Assembly: GCF_009905375.1 (NCBI RefSeq)
Contig: NC_133653.1
Span: 65,569,414-65,633,413, forward strand
DNA from: Apium graveolens
Taxonomy: Eukaryota; Streptophyta; Magnoliopsida; Apiales; Apiaceae
DNA length: 64,000 bases
Direction of reading: 5' to 3'
A model generated the notes under the pieces. It was not told where the DNA came from. It saw only the letters and a list, made by a program, of their open reading frames with translations, and ran no database searches. The position numbers and the translations under genes were made by a program. Below, in pieces: positions 43,250 through 56,847 of this stretch (positions are counted from its first letter, which is position 1; every line of letters starts with the position of its first letter).

Positions 43250-45961
43250 TCATTTTCTGATCTCTCTGATGTCAGGAGTTGTTCTGAGATAATTCTTCAA
43301 CAAACATTTCTCAGCATATCTGAGTTCATCAACCATTCTCCGTTTGACATCTTTAAGCTCTGCAGTATCTTCACCAGTTTGAAATATTGCAGCTCTGAGA
43401 TCATTAATCTTTGCTTTTCTCAACTCCCGATCTAGTCTTATGACATAAGCTTTGTTAGACTCTAGATTGAATTCAAGCCCCTTAATACCAAGATATGTTC
43501 TGATCTGTGCAGTATTAGGCTTCATATCAACAATATCACCATTGTGATTTCTGTACTTTGGAACATATCTGCTGTCAGACTTAACAGAATAAAGCCTTTT
43601 CTGTCTCTGAATCTGTTCCTTTAAGTAGTTTGCAGCAGTCTCTGTTATTCTGTCATCCACTTGAAGTAAGAAAAGTACATGCTCCAATTCTTCAAAATAC
43701 TTCAAAGGAATGGCATTTTGTCTTATATGATAAACCCTACCATCTGTCATGAAATACAACATGATGTATTCTTTCAAGTAGGTATGGTAAACCATTTGTA
43801 CAGATTCTAGTTGATTCAATCTCTCAGGAGTTGCTCCAATACCTGGTTCACTCAAGGAAGTTGGATCATCGGTAGTGTTGTGTACTCTTCTTTCATCAGC
43901 ACTTCCCAATCCAGTTTTATCTCTAGCTTCCTTTCCAGTAACTACTCTTGCTTCAAAACCACTTGGAGTAGTCTTCAAAGATTGAGTCTGTTTTGCTTTA
44001 GTGAATCCTGGTAGGAGTGTTTTAGATTTATTTTCTGATATCAAGTTAACTTGAGCACTGTCAGAGGTTACTTGCTTCTTCTGAATATCAGAACTTACAA
44101 TTTCTTGACTCTGAACAACTTGAGCCATGTCAGAGGTTGTTTTAAGAACTTTTCTTGAAGTCAGAGCAAGATCATCTTTTCCATCAGTAATTTCTTCTTC
44201 CTCAGGAGGTACATAAGGCTTGATAGGTTCACCAACCTTTTCTTTACCCTTGGATCTTGGATCTATCTGTGGTTGTGATCTAGCCAAAGTTTCTTCAGTA
44301 TGTATCCTTTCTTTGATCACAATGCCTTTAGGTTTTGGAAGTAACTTTTTACCAGAAGCTTCAGATTTAGATGTGACTTTCTCTGATTTAAGTCTGGCTT
44401 CTTCTTCCTTTAAACTTTCCAAGTCCATCCCTGGATTTTCTTGAAGAAATAACTGTCTTGACATTTCCTCATCAAGATCTAGAAGTTCATCAGAACTTAT
44501 CCTTTTACCAGCAGCAGAACTTATTCTTTTCCCAGTATCAGAACTTGTTCTGTGACTAGCTTGTCTTGATGTAAACCTTCTACCTTGACTATGACCACTA
44601 CCCATTCCAGAGTTTCCTTGGTCATCTTTTCCATCATCCTTTCCTTGCAGTGACTTGTTGGTTTTGCATTTGGACTTAATTACCTTCTCCCCCATTTTGG
44701 CATCAGCAGGTAATAAAAGAGAGATAAGTAGTTCCACTGAGGTCTGGATTTCAGTAAGTTGCGATTGCTGAGAAGCTTGATTTGTCAGAATTTGATCAAT
44801 CTGAGCTTGTTGCTTCTCTTGAGTTTTCTCAATATAAGCAACCCTGTCAATGGTAGGTTGGAAGAACTTTTTCTTATCAATTTTCCAAACTTGTTCCTGT
44901 TTGATAAAGTTCTCCTGAATCTTGTGTAGCTCTGCATGAGTGTTGGAATGAAGACCTTGTAGATGTTTAGTACTCAATGCAGTGACTCTAAGCTGGGTTT
45001 TAAAATCATCAGAATGTAACATTTCATTAGCTTTAGTCAAGTGCTCAGCAAGATGTAAAGCATTTGGAACACATGAAACTGAGTTCCATTCCTTAGTCCA
45101 CTCCTGACGTGCAGGAGTTTCACTCCAAGGTACTGGTGCATCCCTGATAACAAACTCCTTTACCAGTTCAGACTTAGAAAGAGTCAGTGGAGGAGTATGT
45201 CCTGAAGGACCTGCTTCATCAGCATCTACAGTTGTAGCAGCCTCACCAGTATCTCCAACATTTGCAGCATCAGAACTTAGAGAATCAGTATCTTCTGATA
45301 AGACAACTGTGTGAGTAGCAATGGAGGCTTCAACATCCTCTAATTGCTGATCTGATACTAAGTTCTGATCAACAGCCATATCCTGATGCGCACCTAAAAT
45401 CTGATCATCAGCATCTTGATGCAGAGAAGGTGTTAGTGATAACTCAGGAGTTTGAACAGGATCAGTAACAAGTGTTGTGGAAGGATTATTTGCTGTTGGA
45501 GCTTCTAAGAAAAGTATTTCAGGCACAACCAGGTTCTGAATATCAATTTCAGCACTTGTGCCTGGATCAACAAGAGACATAGAAGGTGAATTAGCCTTGT
45601 CAGATACAGGTTCCTGAGATGGAGTTGTTGGAGAAGAAGTGACTGGAGCAAATTTCTTGTCTTGTGAGATCAGAGATTCCTGATCCCCTTCCTTAGCTGC
45701 TTCCTCCTCATCATCTGAAACTGGCCTTTGTGCCCTCTGTTTCTTGTACTTCCTTGTTGATTTGGATTCCTTGGGAGTTTCAGGAACCGTCATACGTCTA
45801 AGCCTCTTGAGAATCCTAGAACCCCCAATTGCAGAATCCTTCTGAGAAGTTGCCTTCTCAGCTTCATTTATCAAGAGACACAGTTTTAATTCAAAATTTA
45901 AACCGTTAGCACTGATTGAATTATTTTTCACTGCAACATTAATATTCTGAAAATGAATCAT
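43250..45961 (-). pseudogene. SIRE accessory ORF, copy 2, N-terminal third deleted
   Basis: Matches residues about 365-1231 of the copy 1 ORF. A deletion relative to copy 1 (its 10647-12027, 1381 bases) fuses the low-complexity middle to upstream non-coding sequence, so the first about 35 residues of the open frame are not original protein. TATCA is present at both breakpoints in copy 1. The whole conserved N-terminal domain is gone; the coiled coil and C-terminus remain. Confidence 0.9.
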
Positions 45962-46268
45962 GTTAAAAATGACCGAGATAATTTCGAGGAATAAGTGCTG
46001 ACAAAGAATCAGAACTTAAATAAAGACAAAATTTAAATGGTCATCAGAATATCAAGCAGGATTTAACAACACAAGATAAAATAACTCAGAGACAAAATCT
46101 TGAAGTAAAAACAGTTTTCATTAATATATCAAGTCAATACATATATGAAATAGAAATTACATCAATACAAGATTTTCCCTAAGCTTCTAATCCTAACGTT
46201 AACAGCTTTAGTCCTAGCTAAGAAGCCTGACAACGCTAAGGATGAAGAAGAACAGGAAGAAGACGAGA

Positions 46269-46502
46269 TTAAGTCATCTTCCTCTTCCTATCTTCGACAA
46301 ACAAGATAGCGAGTCGAATGATTCGCTCTTGCTGACGGATAGCTTCCCGCCTGTCCTCCTCCAGGCGCTCCAGATGGCGATGGTAATCCATCTCGAAGAA
46401 TAGAAGGTGAGCCAGCACCTCCTGTGGGACAGAGTCCCAGATCTCCTCAGGAATGGCTGTTATATGCCACTCCTGCTGCCACTCGGCACAACTGAGCTCC
46501 AT
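46269..46502 (-). CDS. Small ORF between pol and the accessory ORF, copy 2
   Basis: About 77 residues from the ATG at 46502 (MELSCAEW...; an in-frame ATG at 46544 adds 14). The middle is charged and helical (FEMDYHRHLERLEEDRREA), and the C-terminal 23 residues match the copy 1 ORF at 12422-12667. DNA of the N-terminal part (about 46341-46600) is GC-richer than its surroundings and hardly aligns to copy 1, while both flanks are nearly identical. I do not recognise the family. Confidence 0.55.
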   Translation of the reverse strand: MELSCAEWQQEWHITAIPEEIWDSVPQEVLAHLLFFEMDYHRHLERLEEDRREAIRQQERIIRLAILFVEDRKRKMT

Positions 46503-46544
46503 TGTGAAGGTTTGTGTGTTCAAAAACATGTTGTATCGAACCAT

Positions 46545-47947
46545 TATGTTTTTGACAGAAGAAGGAGGATAAGTGTGTGAGAAGAATGTGATGGAAAGAC
46601 TAATGTGAAGTGGCTGTGTATATAGGCAAGAGAATGCCTGGAGACGCGAAGATATTTAATGCTGACAGGTAGAATTAATTCTACCTCGTCTCCCTAGACT
46701 TTGAAAAAGAATAACAGTCATTGGAAAAGGAATGTGCACATGTAACAAGAGTGAACTGTTCAAGGACGAGTGCCATTATGTTTTAACCATAGACTATTAA
46801 TCTTCCACTTCAACATTTCGAAATTAATCTGAGACTGTTACCAAATTTTACTCACAGATAAGTCAAGTAAAGGGTTAGACTGAAAAATCAGAACTTAGAC
46901 CTATACCAGAACTTAACAGTCATCAGAACATAATGTCTTAACTCGAACAAGGAATATCTATCTTAGTAAATACTCATACAAGTTCTTAGTTATGAACGTC
47001 AGAACTTAATCATCAGAACGTGGAACTAGAACTTGTCCTCAGAATTTGTGCAAAAATGACACAATGACTGTTTATCTAAAATAACATAGACCACCACAGA
47101 AATTTCATCATTCATATGGAGTGATGTGTGTGTGCATTAAGCTAAATAAATAATAAAGAGTAAAGTCTGATTCACTTCAGTACATCTTAGAAATAAGTCA
47201 TAATTAAAATTTTGCTAAAGAGCTGTCATTATCCTGAAACTTACTGATAAATGAGTTCATGCATGAGTCCACCTCAACTGTTTTTATGCTAATTTTATGC
47301 ATCTTTTGAAATTCTATTTTACAGTGGCTTCTCAGTGTAAGTGAGTCACGACTGTTTATCAGAATTTATGCTATTATCAGAGTATTTCTCCAGTAATCAT
47401 AGAGTGTGAAAAGTCACCAAGAAAATATTTTGCTTTTCTAATGCATATTTACTTAATACCAGCAATGCACTTGGGTCGTCCCATTCACATTTTTACTCTA
47501 GATCTCAAAGGAGTACCTGATATTTTGATTTTTTTTTCTTTTGATAAGTGAGGTTTATCAGCACTTAGTACATTCAGCAGTTTTACTAGAATCAGAACTT
47601 AAACAGATGAGTAGCATTATTCTAATTTGGGACTTAGTAGTAAGATGAATAAAGTAAACTAAACTAAGCTCAAGTATCAGAATTTGCTTGTGTCATAAGA
47701 TTTCCACAGAAATAATTACTTCTTTCATGGGATCATTTGTTTATTGAAGACTAGTAGGTCAGTATCTAGCACAATTATCCTCATAGGATTGAATAGTTAC
47801 TGAAACAGACATATCACTTATCAGAGTTTAGAAACATATATCAGACAACAGTCAGTACTTAAAGACATTTATCAATTAATGCACAGAATATACAAAGAGA
47901 TTAATTCTGTAAATACTGATCATAAAGTCTGATAACATAGAACAAGT
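46545..47947 (-). other. Non-coding region between pol and small ORF, copy 2
   Basis: Counterpart of 12710-14081. It has repeated TCAGAACTT-type motifs and no ORF. Confidence 0.7.
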
Positions 47948-50900
47948 TTAAGCAGATTTAGAGGAAGAACCTGAAATCATTCCAAGTTCATTTACCAATT
48001 TTGTAAAGGTAGCTTCACACAGTGGTTTTGTGAAGATATCTTCTACTTGTTGATCTGTGGGAACAAAATGCAATTCCACTGTACCTTCATCCACATGTTC
48101 CCTGATGAAATGGTACCTGATACTGATGTGCTTTGTCATAGAGTGTTGAACTGGATTACCTGTCATAGCAATAGCACTTTGATTATCACAGTAAATAGGG
48201 ATTTTGAAATATGTTAACCCATAATCCAGTAACTGATTCTTCATCCAGAGAATCTGTGCACAGCAGCTTCCTGCAGCAATATACTCTGCTTCTGCAGTTG
48301 ATGTGGAAATTGACTTTTGTTTCTTGCTATACCAAGAAACCAACCTGCCTCCAAGAAATTGGCAGCTTCCACTTGTGCTTTTCCTGTCAATTTTGCAACC
48401 TGCAAAATCTGCATCTGAGTAACCTATTAATTTAAAATCTGATTCTCTAGGATACCATAATCCTAGATCAGCTGTTCCTTTAAGATATTTAAAGATTCTT
48501 TTTACAGCTGTTAAGTGAGGTTCTCTTGGATCTGCTTGAAATCTTGCACAAAGACAGGTAGCAAACATGATATCTGGTCTACTAGCAGTTAGATAGAGAA
48601 GTGAGCCAATCATACCTCTGTAATCAGTAATATCTACTGAATTACCAGTATCCTTATCCAGTTTTGTTGCAGTGGCCATGGGAGTGGATGCACTTGAACA
48701 GTCTTGCATTCCAAATTTCTTCAGCAAGTTTCTGGTGTACTTAGATTGACAAATAAAAGTTCCTTCTTCACTCTGCTTGACTTGAAGGCCCAGAAAATAA
48801 CTAAGTTCTCCCATCATACTCATCTGATATCTTGACTGCATTAGGTTGGCAAACTTTTTGCAAAGTTTGTCATTTGGAGACCCAAAAATAATATCATCAA
48901 CATAAATCTGAATCAAAAGTAAGTCCTTGCCATGGTTGAGATAGAACAGTGTTTTGTCAATAGTTCCTCTGTTGAATCCACTTTCCAGAAGAAACTGAGC
49001 TAAAGTCTCATACCATGCTCTAGGAGCTTGCTTAAGTCCATAAAGTGCTTTATCAAGCCTGTAGACATAATCTGGATGTTTGGAATCTACAAAGCCTGGA
49101 GGTTGTTCAACATATACTTCCTCTTCCAATTCTCCATTGAGAAAAGCACTTTTCACATCCATTTGAAAGACAGTAAACTTTTTGTGAGCAGCATAAGCCA
49201 TGAATATCCTTATGGCTTCTAACCTAGCAACTGGCGCAAATGTTTCATCATAGTCAATTCCCTCCTGTTGAGAATATCCTTTTGCAACCAGCCTTGCCTT
49301 GTTCCTTACAATTATGCCATCACTGTCAGTTTTGTTTCTGAATACCCACTTTGTACCAACAACCGATCTATTCTTGGGTCTTGGCACTAAGGTCCAGACT
49401 TTGTTTCTTTCAAATTCATTCAACTCTTCCTGCATTGCTTGCACCCAATCAGCATCTTGAAGAGCTTCTTCCACTTTCTTTGGCTCAGACTGAGAGAGAA
49501 AAGAATTGTAAAGACATTCATTCGAAGTACCTGTTCTAGTTCTGACACCTGCCTCAGGATTTCCAATTATCAAATCAGGTGTATGTGATTTTGTCCACTT
49601 CCTTGCAGATGGATGATTTTCTCTAGAACTGGATGCTCCCCCATGATTCATGCTGTCTTCGGTTTCATTTTCTGATGCTCCCCCTGAAACTATGCTCTCT
49701 GAGTTGGATCCTTCAGTATTTAGATTTTCAGTACTTGGCTTATCAGAACTTGACGAATCAGAATTTGAAGAGCCAGATGTATGTTCTGATACTTCTTGAG
49801 ATGTGATAATATCTTGAGTATGCTCCCCCTGCATTGGTGCATCTTCCTTTGACGTAGTCACCACAGTTTCAATAACATCAGAGTTTAATCCATCAGAATT
49901 TACAGTATCAGGACTTAGACTGTCAGGACTTGAGGTATCAGAATATGAATCTTCATTTTCAAATCTCAGCTGATCATGATCAATGCAATCTTCAAGTCCA
50001 GTGATCTTCTTGTCATCAAAAGAGACATTGATAGATTCCATGACCACTTTTGTTCTCAAATTATAGACTCTGAAGGCTTTTGTAGAAAGTGGATATCCAA
50101 CAAAGATTCCCTCATCAGCTTTTAGATCAAACTTGGATAGCTGTTCAGGATGAGTCTTGAGAACAAAACACTTACATCCAAATACATGAAAGTATTTGAG
50201 ATTTGGCTTCTTGTTCTTCACCATCTCATATGGTGTTTTTCCATGCTTGTTAATGAGTGTTGCATTTTGAGTAAAACAAGCAGTCTGCACAGCTTCAGCC
50301 CAGAAATAGGTTGGAAGCTTTGCTTCTTCAAGCATTGTTCGTGCAGCTTCAATGAGAGTTCTATTCTTCCTTTCAGCAACTCCATTTTTCTGTGGAGTTC
50401 CAGGAGCAGAAAATTCCTGCTTTATTCCATGATTTTTGCAGAACTCTTCCATTATCAGATTCTTGAATTCAGTGCCATTATCACTCCTCAAAATTTTCAC
50501 AGAATCTTTGATCAATTTATCCAGATGTTTGACATGATCAATCAGGATAGATGCAGTTTCACTTTTTGTGTGCAAGAAATACACCCATGTGTATCTGGTG
50601 AACTCATCTACTATGACCAACGCATATTTCTTCTTTGCAATAGACATGACATTCACTGGACCAAATAGATCAACATGAAGCAGATAATAAGGCTCAAGAA
50701 TTGATGATTCAGTCTTGCTCTTGAACGAAGATTTTCTTTGTTTAGCCTTCTGACATGAGTCACAAAGACCATCAGGAACAAACACTGATTTTGGCAGTCC
50801 TCTCACAAGATCTTTCTTGATCAGTTCATTTATCTTGTTGAAGTTTAAATGAGAGAGTTTCTTGTGCCAATTCCAGCTTTCTTCAGTTGAGGCTCTACTT

Positions 50901-51289
50901 ACTAAACAGATTGCAGAACCATCAGAACTTGTTGAAAGCTTAGCTTCATAAATGTTACCACGCCTGAATCCCTTCAGAACAATTTTTCCTTTAGATTTAC
51001 TAACTATTTCACAATGTTCTGCAAAGAAATCAACATGATAACCTCTGTCACAGATTTGACTTATACTCAGTAAGTTGTGTTTAAGTCCTGAGACCAGAGC
51101 TACATCTTTAATGATGACATTCCCAAGATTGATATTGCCATATCCCAAAGTTTTTCCAATGTTGCCATCTCCATAAGAAACACTTGGGCCAGCTTTCTCC
51201 ATAAAGTCTGATAGCAGGGCCTTATTTCCAGTCATATGTCCTGAACATCCACTGTCCAGAACTAAAATATTTTTCCTGTTGCCCTGCAA
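47948..51289 (-). CDS. Copia pol polyprotein, SIRE copy 2
   Basis: 1113 residues with the same domain order as copy 1: protease [11 protein letters not shown], integrase ([25 protein letters not shown]), RT with intact YVDDIIFGS, and RNase H ([22 protein letters not shown]). The catalytic residues I can check are present; TPQKNG replaces the usual TPQQNG. Three residues near the Ser/Asp-rich linker are missing compared with copy 1. The upstream TAG and TGA between gag and protease are identical to copy 1. Confidence 0.93.
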   Translation of the reverse strand: MQGNRKNILVLDSGCSGHMTGNKALLSDFMEKAGPSVSYGDGNIGKTLGYGNINLGNVIIKDVALVSGLKHNLLSISQICDRGYHVDFFAEHCEIVSKSKGKIVLKGFRRGNIYEAKLSTSSDGSAICLVSRASTEESWNWHKKLSHLNFNKINELIKKDLVRGLPKSVFVPDGLCDSCQKAKQRKSSFKSKTESSILEPYYLLHVDLFGPVNVMSIAKKKYALVIVDEFTRYTWVYFLHTKSETASILIDHVKHLDKLIKDSVKILRSDNGTEFKNLIMEEFCKNHGIKQEFSAPGTPQKNGVAERKNRTLIEAARTMLEEAKLPTYFWAEAVQTACFTQNATLINKHGKTPYEMVKNKKPNLKYFHVFGCKCFVLKTHPEQLSKFDLKADEGIFVGYPLSTKAFRVYNLRTKVVMESINVSFDDKKITGLEDCIDHDQLRFENEDSYSDTSSPDSLSPDTVNSDGLNSDVIETVVTTSKEDAPMQGEHTQDIITSQEVSEHTSGSSNSDSSSSDKPSTENLNTEGSNSESIVSGGASENETEDSMNHGGASSSRENHPSARKWTKSHTPDLIIGNPEAGVRTRTGTSNECLYNSFLSQSEPKKVEEALQDADWVQAMQEELNEFERNKVWTLVPRPKNRSVVGTKWVFRNKTDSDGIIVRNKARLVAKGYSQQEGIDYDETFAPVARLEAIRIFMAYAAHKKFTVFQMDVKSAFLNGELEEEVYVEQPPGFVDSKHPDYVYRLDKALYGLKQAPRAWYETLAQFLLESGFNRGTIDKTLFYLNHGKDLLLIQIYVDDIIFGSPNDKLCKKFANLMQSRYQMSMMGELSYFLGLQVKQSEEGTFICQSKYTRNLLKKFGMQDCSSASTPMATATKLDKDTGNSVDITDYRGMIGSLLYLTASRPDIMFATCLCARFQADPREPHLTAVKRIFKYLKGTADLGLWYPRESDFKLIGYSDADFAGCKIDRKSTSGSCQFLGGRLVSWYSKKQKSISTSTAEAEYIAAGSCCAQILWMKNQLLDYGLTYFKIPIYCDNQSAIAMTGNPVQHSMTKHISIRYHFIREHVDEGTVELHFVPTDQQVEDIFTKPLCEATFTKLVNELGMISGSSSKSA

Positions 51290-51301
51290 TCAAAAAGACC
51301 A

Positions 51302-51835
51302 CTAATTATTAGTTTTAAGGACCCAGACTTGCTTGGATCCTTTGGCCTTTTTAGGTTTGTTAACATTTGCAGCGGATTTAGCATCAGATTTTATGTTAAC
51401 AGTTTTCTTATCAGAACTTATACTACCAGACTTTGAATCAGAACTTACACTAGAAGGAACAACAGAAACTTTCTTTAAAGAAGGTTTTATTTGATAATAA
51501 TCATAGTACAAACTATGATATTCCTTACAAGTATAAATGGAATGCCATAAACTACCACAATGAAAACAAGGATTTTGTGGTTTGTATCTAACAGACTGAC
51601 TCTTAACTCCTGATTTTGAAGATAAGGAGTTAATATTCTTATTTTTCCTGCAAAAAGAAGCCAGATGGTTAGAACTTCCACAGTTATGACACGCTTTCCT
51701 AGGAGCATCAGGAACAGATTTATAGTTATTGCTTTTATTCACACCTTCCTTTCCATTCCTGTTTTTCCTAGGTGATTTTACCTTGTTTGCATTCTTAACA
51801 TCTTTCAGCTTATGCTTAAGCTGCTTCTTTGTCAT
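51302..51835 (-). CDS. Gag C-terminal segment with two CCHC knuckles, copy 2
   Basis: Continues from MTKKQLKHKLKDVKNANKVKSPRK, where copy 1 has a stop, through CHNCGSSNHLASFC and CFHCGSLWHSIYTC to TAG. It contains an extra 'SDSKSGSISSDKK' stretch made by duplication of the AAGTTCTGAT-type motif. It is out of frame with the main gag ORF because of a 23-bp deletion near 51841-51846. Confidence 0.75.
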   Translation of the reverse strand: MTKKQLKHKLKDVKNANKVKSPRKNRNGKEGVNKSNNYKSVPDAPRKACHNCGSSNHLASFCRKNKNINSLSSKSGVKSQSVRYKPQNPCFHCGSLWHSIYTCKEYHSLYYDYYQIKPSLKKVSVVPSSVSSDSKSGSISSDKKTVNIKSDAKSAANVNKPKKAKGSKQVWVLKTNN

Positions 51836-53669
51836 TAAGCTTATGTTTTAGTTTGTCAGAAGCTAATTCCTTTTTAACTTCTGATTTCTCATTTTCAGAT
51901 TTTTCAGTTACAAACTTAACAGGTTTTAACTTCGGCTTTTGCTTATCAACAGGCTTAATTTCTACAGTTCCTTTTTCATTTTTATTTTCTCCATAGCCTA
52001 AGCCCTCTTTCCAGTTTCCACTGCTTAGCAAATTTTGAGTTGTTTTGCCAGAGTTAGTCCAAGTTCTGATAATCTCTCTCTCCTTTTCTAACTCAGTTTT
52101 TAGAGATTCATTCATTTTTAGCACTTCATCCCTAACATAAAAAGCATCATCTCTATCCTGCTGAGTTTGATGGAACATGACTAACTCTTTTTCTAAGAAA
52201 TCATTTCTTTTCCTAAAAGCAAGATTTTCAGAAGTTAATCTTTCACATGTTAAAGTTTGATCTCTATAACTAACAAACATGGTTTTAAGATATCTTCTCA
52301 ACTCATTAATATCATCAGTATGAAAAGCATAAGTAGTCTGAGGTACCTTTGTTTCAGCAGCTTCAGAACTGCTCTCAGAACTTGATTTATCAACATTTGC
52401 CATCAATGCATAGTTCTCCTCACTTTCAGAGTCTGAGGTGTCTGTCCAGCTTTTCTGCTTTGTGACAAGAGCTTTGCCTTTGTCACTCTTGGTCTTCTTG
52501 CAATCAGGAGATATGTGGCCTTTCTCACCACAATTATAACATTTAACATTAGCGTAATCTCCTCTGTCAGACTTTCCTCCTCTTCCTTCAGATCTTCTGA
52601 AATTCTTCTTATCAGAACTTATGCCTTTTCTGGAAAACTTCTTTCCCTTCCTGAACTTCCTGTATGCAATCTTTGTGATTCCTTTCACCATAAGAGCACA
52701 CAGCTTCATCATCTCCTCATCAGCATCAGTTTCAGGCAAGCTTTCAGAATCTGAGTCATCATCACTCTCAGAACTTGATGACTCAGTATCAGACTTTATG
52801 ATAAGAGCTTTACCCTTGTCTTTCTTTGAGGAAGGTGGTTTGAGGGATTCCTCTTCAGCCTTGAGAGCAACTGTCCTTGACTTTCCTCCTTTCCTCTTGC
52901 TTCTTTGTTCCATCTCAAGTTCATGAGTCTTGAGCATTCCATAGATTTCATCAAGAGTTGTTTCATCAAGATTGTAGTTGTCTCTTATTGTTGTTGCCTT
53001 CAAATCCCAACATTCAGGAAGAGCTAACAGGAATTTAAGGTTTGTATCTTCAAGATCATACTCCTTATTTACTAATGACAAGTCATTCAAGAGTTTGACA
53101 AATCTATCATATACATCAGTCAATGACTCATTAGTCCTAGAGTCAAAGTGTTCATACTCTTGAGTGAGTATTGTCTTCATGTTCTTCTTAACTATTTCAG
53201 TTCCTTGACACCTTGTCTCCAGTGCATCCCATATCTCCTTAGCAGTCTTGCAGTTGATTACCCTGTTTGACATTACATTATCAATGGCACTATGCAATAA
53301 GTGTCGTACCTTGGCATCCTTAGCAATAGATGCTATATCTTCAGCAGTGTAATCACTCTTTTCCTTTGGTACGGTCTTTGCTGCTTCACCTGCAACTACA
53401 ACAGCGAGCTTGGTAGGTTTGTGAGGCCCTTCCTTGATTCTATCAAGGTATTCTGGATATGTTGCTTCCAGAAACATGGTCATCCTTACCTTCCATATGG
53501 GATATTCAGATGGTCTCAATATGGGAACTCTGATAGTCTCATATCGACTCTGAGTTGATGTCTTTGATGATTCCTCAGTTTTGGTAGGCTTAGTTGGAGT
53601 TTCTGTGTCAGACATGATTGTGTTTGGATCTTTAACTGTATGTGTGTTAACAGAAGGCTCTGATACCAC
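51816..53669 (-). pseudogene. Copia gag, SIRE copy 2, frameshifted near the end
   Basis: Like copy 1 through the capsid region and first knuckle (CYNCGEKGHISPDC), then shifts frame after ELASDKLKHKLND because 23 bases present in copy 1 are missing. The two distal knuckles lie in the overlapping ORF at 51302-51835. Start at MSDTETPTKPTK as in copy 1. Confidence 0.9.
53657..53668 (-). other. Primer-binding site of SIRE copy 2
   Basis: The minus strand reads TGGTATCAGAGC, two bases after the 5' LTR. Confidence 0.95.
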
Positions 53670-53670
53670 T

Positions 53671-54263
53671 TGTTAGGTCACACTTTCACTGTAGAGGGGG
53701 TGAATACAGTGTTTATTACAACCAAATCAAACTTCAAGAACTTATGTAACAGAAAACAAACTTTATTGAAACAATAAACTCTGTTACAATCTGGAACTGT
53801 TATCTCTCAGTGATGAACAAAATATCACGAGAGCTGCTAGGGTTATAATAAATAATATTCTCGATAATGATAACACTTATAGTGTAAACCCTATGTCTGT
53901 GTTTATATACTACACAGTTACAAGATAATCGCTAATTGATATGGAATATAATTCTGCTTCCTAAAATATATCAATCAGATATCTTCTATTCCAAGTATTC
54001 CATTCTTCACGGAATTCCTTCTTCATGCATATCTCTTCTTATGTTTATCTTGATCTTCTTAACTTTAATCAGCTACTGTCCTTATCTGATCGTCCTTCAG
54101 CACTTAAGTTCTGATATCTATCTCCTGATAACATAAGTACTGATATCCCTTAAGTTCTGTCTTCCAGTACTGATCAGTTAAGTACTGATTTGTCCTGTTC
54201 AAATAAGATCTGAAATCTAAACATAAAACATATTAGCCATGACATTATCAAATATATCTAACA
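53671..54263 (-). repeat. 5' LTR of SIRE copy 2
   Basis: 593 bp. It differs from the 3' LTR by two T/C changes. Confidence 0.95.
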
Positions 54264-55173
54264 AATGATATGGTTATTATTCAATGCTAAGACGAATAAC
54301 AATTTGAGTTTTGATTATACTACGATTAACTATTGAGAATTATACTAGAGAACATTAACTCAAGAGATTAAAGAGAGTTGAATAATATATGACACAAATA
54401 TGGGATTCTAACTTCATTAAGTACTTCATTCAATAGCCTTTTCGTTCTTAACCTTAGCATGTAATGGTGATGACACTAATCAAATAACACAAAACTGATA
54501 AACGCCAACTTTCTTTGTACGAATATCATACTACCAGACATCCACAAAAGAGATAGAAGCTGAATAGACACCAATTATATTGAAACCCTATATGTCTATA
54601 GAATTTGACAACATAATGATTTAATACACAAGTTATCTATCGTGATTATATAGGGCAAGTAAGATGGTTAAAGTTACCCACTAATCATACATAACAATAA
54701 TACATGAACCTATGCTAGCATGGCAAGTTCTAAATCCTTAAATTCATTGTCGCTTCATTCAGAATTAACACGCTATCTTATAAGTTCGCGACGCTCATAA
54801 GACGAATAAGCACAACCAATATTAGGTTATCATAAAATCACCACACACTAAGGCATCGGAACAAATCAACTAAAGAAATCCATAAATAAATCCGCTAAAA
54901 CCCCACGATAACGATTAGCCAATAATTGGACTCATCATCAATGTGAGTTCGATGAAAGCATCGTATAATAAACGTAGTCTTTATAAACAAATAATAAACA
55001 AAGTACGTAATTCAGAGTATTAGGTTCAACAAAACAAGAAATAAGCATCCAAGATTAAAACTTAGAACAAAGATTCACAAGAATAAACTAGATCTTCTTC
55101 ACCTTTGTTGAATTGTGCTATAGGTCTTCTTGTCGTTTTCTCCTTAAGCTCTGGTATAAAAAAATGTCTTTTT
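54264..55173. repeat. Probable Ty3/gypsy host sequence between two insertions
   Basis: It continues the repeat broken at 42449. No ORF survives. It ends in a T run where the copia element at 55174 is inserted. Confidence 0.45.
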
Positions 55174-56834
55174 TGAAAGGAATATGTCCTAAGTCCAATC
55201 ATGTATTAGGATTTAGGAATAACTTCCTGTGTAATCTGTTTTGATTTCATTGATATTAATAAAAGACTAGTTTTGTTTTTATTACGGGCTTTATCTATTT
55301 AAGTGTTTAAATAAGATATACCATAGTTTAGAGTAAAGCTTTTTATGGATTATGATGAGATCATAATAGTGAGACCTAAAAGATGATAACTCTAAACTTA
55401 AATAGTTCCTGGTCATAGGATTACTAACTGGTAATTAATAATCCGCAAAGATCGGTACATACTATGCTTGCTTCATTATGAAGGATGTCTGTTCTCATAG
55501 ACATTTGTGTGGTGACACTATAGCTAGTATGTAGGTGCTTATTATAGAATAAGTTCACTGAACATAACTCGCCCAGCTGAACAACTGATGGAGTTCACTC
55601 ACGTGTCAGCAGTTGTTCACATAGTGATAGTTGTACAAGTATCCTTAGACTTGAGGTCTTCATAGTCATCTTGTATACACTGAACTATGCTTTGGTTTAG
55701 TTCTTAGTCTCCAGGGACAATTATTAGGGCTCTACTGGGTATAGAAATTTGTACACGAAGATAGTGTATGATCAATAAAGGATCTACCCCTTCCAGTGAA
55801 GGAAGCGAATGTTCAAGGCTGATCCACTTATGCTAGTTCAGGAATCTCTGGCCAGAGTGAATGAAATTAGAAAGGAGTTTCTAATTTGCATAGAACTAAG
55901 CATAGTAAATGGTAAGCAAGTGATTATATTAGATAGGCTTGACACGAGATCCATGCCTTGTATTTAATCGGGACATTGTAGGGTAGAAGGAGTTTATTGT
56001 ACGGTAACTATTCACTGAATAGGTTCTTGGTATTCTAAGCAGTGAATTCATATTATCCGGATAGTCGCGATATGCTGAGAAGTATCCCTCACGATGTAGA
56101 ATAAATGTGATTAATTAATTAATCATATTTAATAAATTAGAGAATTTATATAAATAATGATAAAATAGTTTTATTATTATTTATGTCTACTACCGGCTTA
56201 ATATTGAACCTACAGGGTCACACCATAAAAAGAGAATGATTTAATGGTGGAGGAATTAATTAATAATGGCTAATAATTATTTATTTATGAAATAAATAAT
56301 TAATTGGAAAATTTAATAATTGATTAAATGAGATTTAATTGATTATAAATTAATTAAGAAAAGTTCTTAATATTATTAATTAAGGATTTAATTTTTTGAA
56401 AATTAAATCAAGAGAGAGAATTATTTCTAAAGTGTTTAGAAAAAGGATTAATAATTAAAAGGTGTTTTAATTATTAATGAGAATAATAAATGGGATAATA
56501 ATAATATTATTTATGGGAAAATTTCAGCTGAAAATTTGCCTATAAATATACTATTATAAACCCTATTTTTATTCTAACCCAAAACCCAAAAGTTTTAGAA
56601 AACCTAATTCTCTCCACCTCCTCCTCCTCCTTAACGTCGTTTTCTTGGTGGATACCGGTGGAGTGCTTCACGTTTGAGGAGCAGCTGCTAAGGATCTCTG
56701 ATCGTTGCTCTTGGATCGCATATTAAAGGTTAGTAATCGATCCCTATGTTTTTACCACGATTTATATGCTTTTATTTGGATTTTATATATGTAAAAGTGT
56801 TTTACCACGCCTCCGCTGCGATTAAAATCCAACA
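55174..56834 (+). repeat. 5' LTR of the 8-kb copia element
   Basis: 1661 bp. A TATA box (TATAAATATA) lies at 56541-56550, followed by a short R/U5. The U3 has a long stretch of AATTAATTAAT-rich sequence. Confidence 0.93.
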
Positions 56835-56835
56835 A

Positions 56836-56847
56836 TGGTATCAGAGC
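56836..56847 (+). other. Primer-binding site of the 8-kb copia element
   Basis: TGGTATCAGAGC, one base after the LTR. Confidence 0.95.

Larger units (their letters stand above)
42450..54263 (-). mobile_element. SIRE-type Ty1/copia retrotransposon, copy 2, 11.8 kb
   Basis: Same family and orientation as copy 1: LTRs 42450-43042 and 53671-54263 (593 bp each, two mismatches), perfect 5-bp target duplication AATGA (42445-42449, 54264-54268), primer-binding site and polypurine tract. It is shorter because of a 1.38-kb deletion in the accessory ORF and a 6-bp LTR deletion. The coding regions are about 97-98% identical to copy 1 by eye, except for the small-ORF cassette. RT keeps YVDD; gag has a frameshift. 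Confidence 0.96.
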
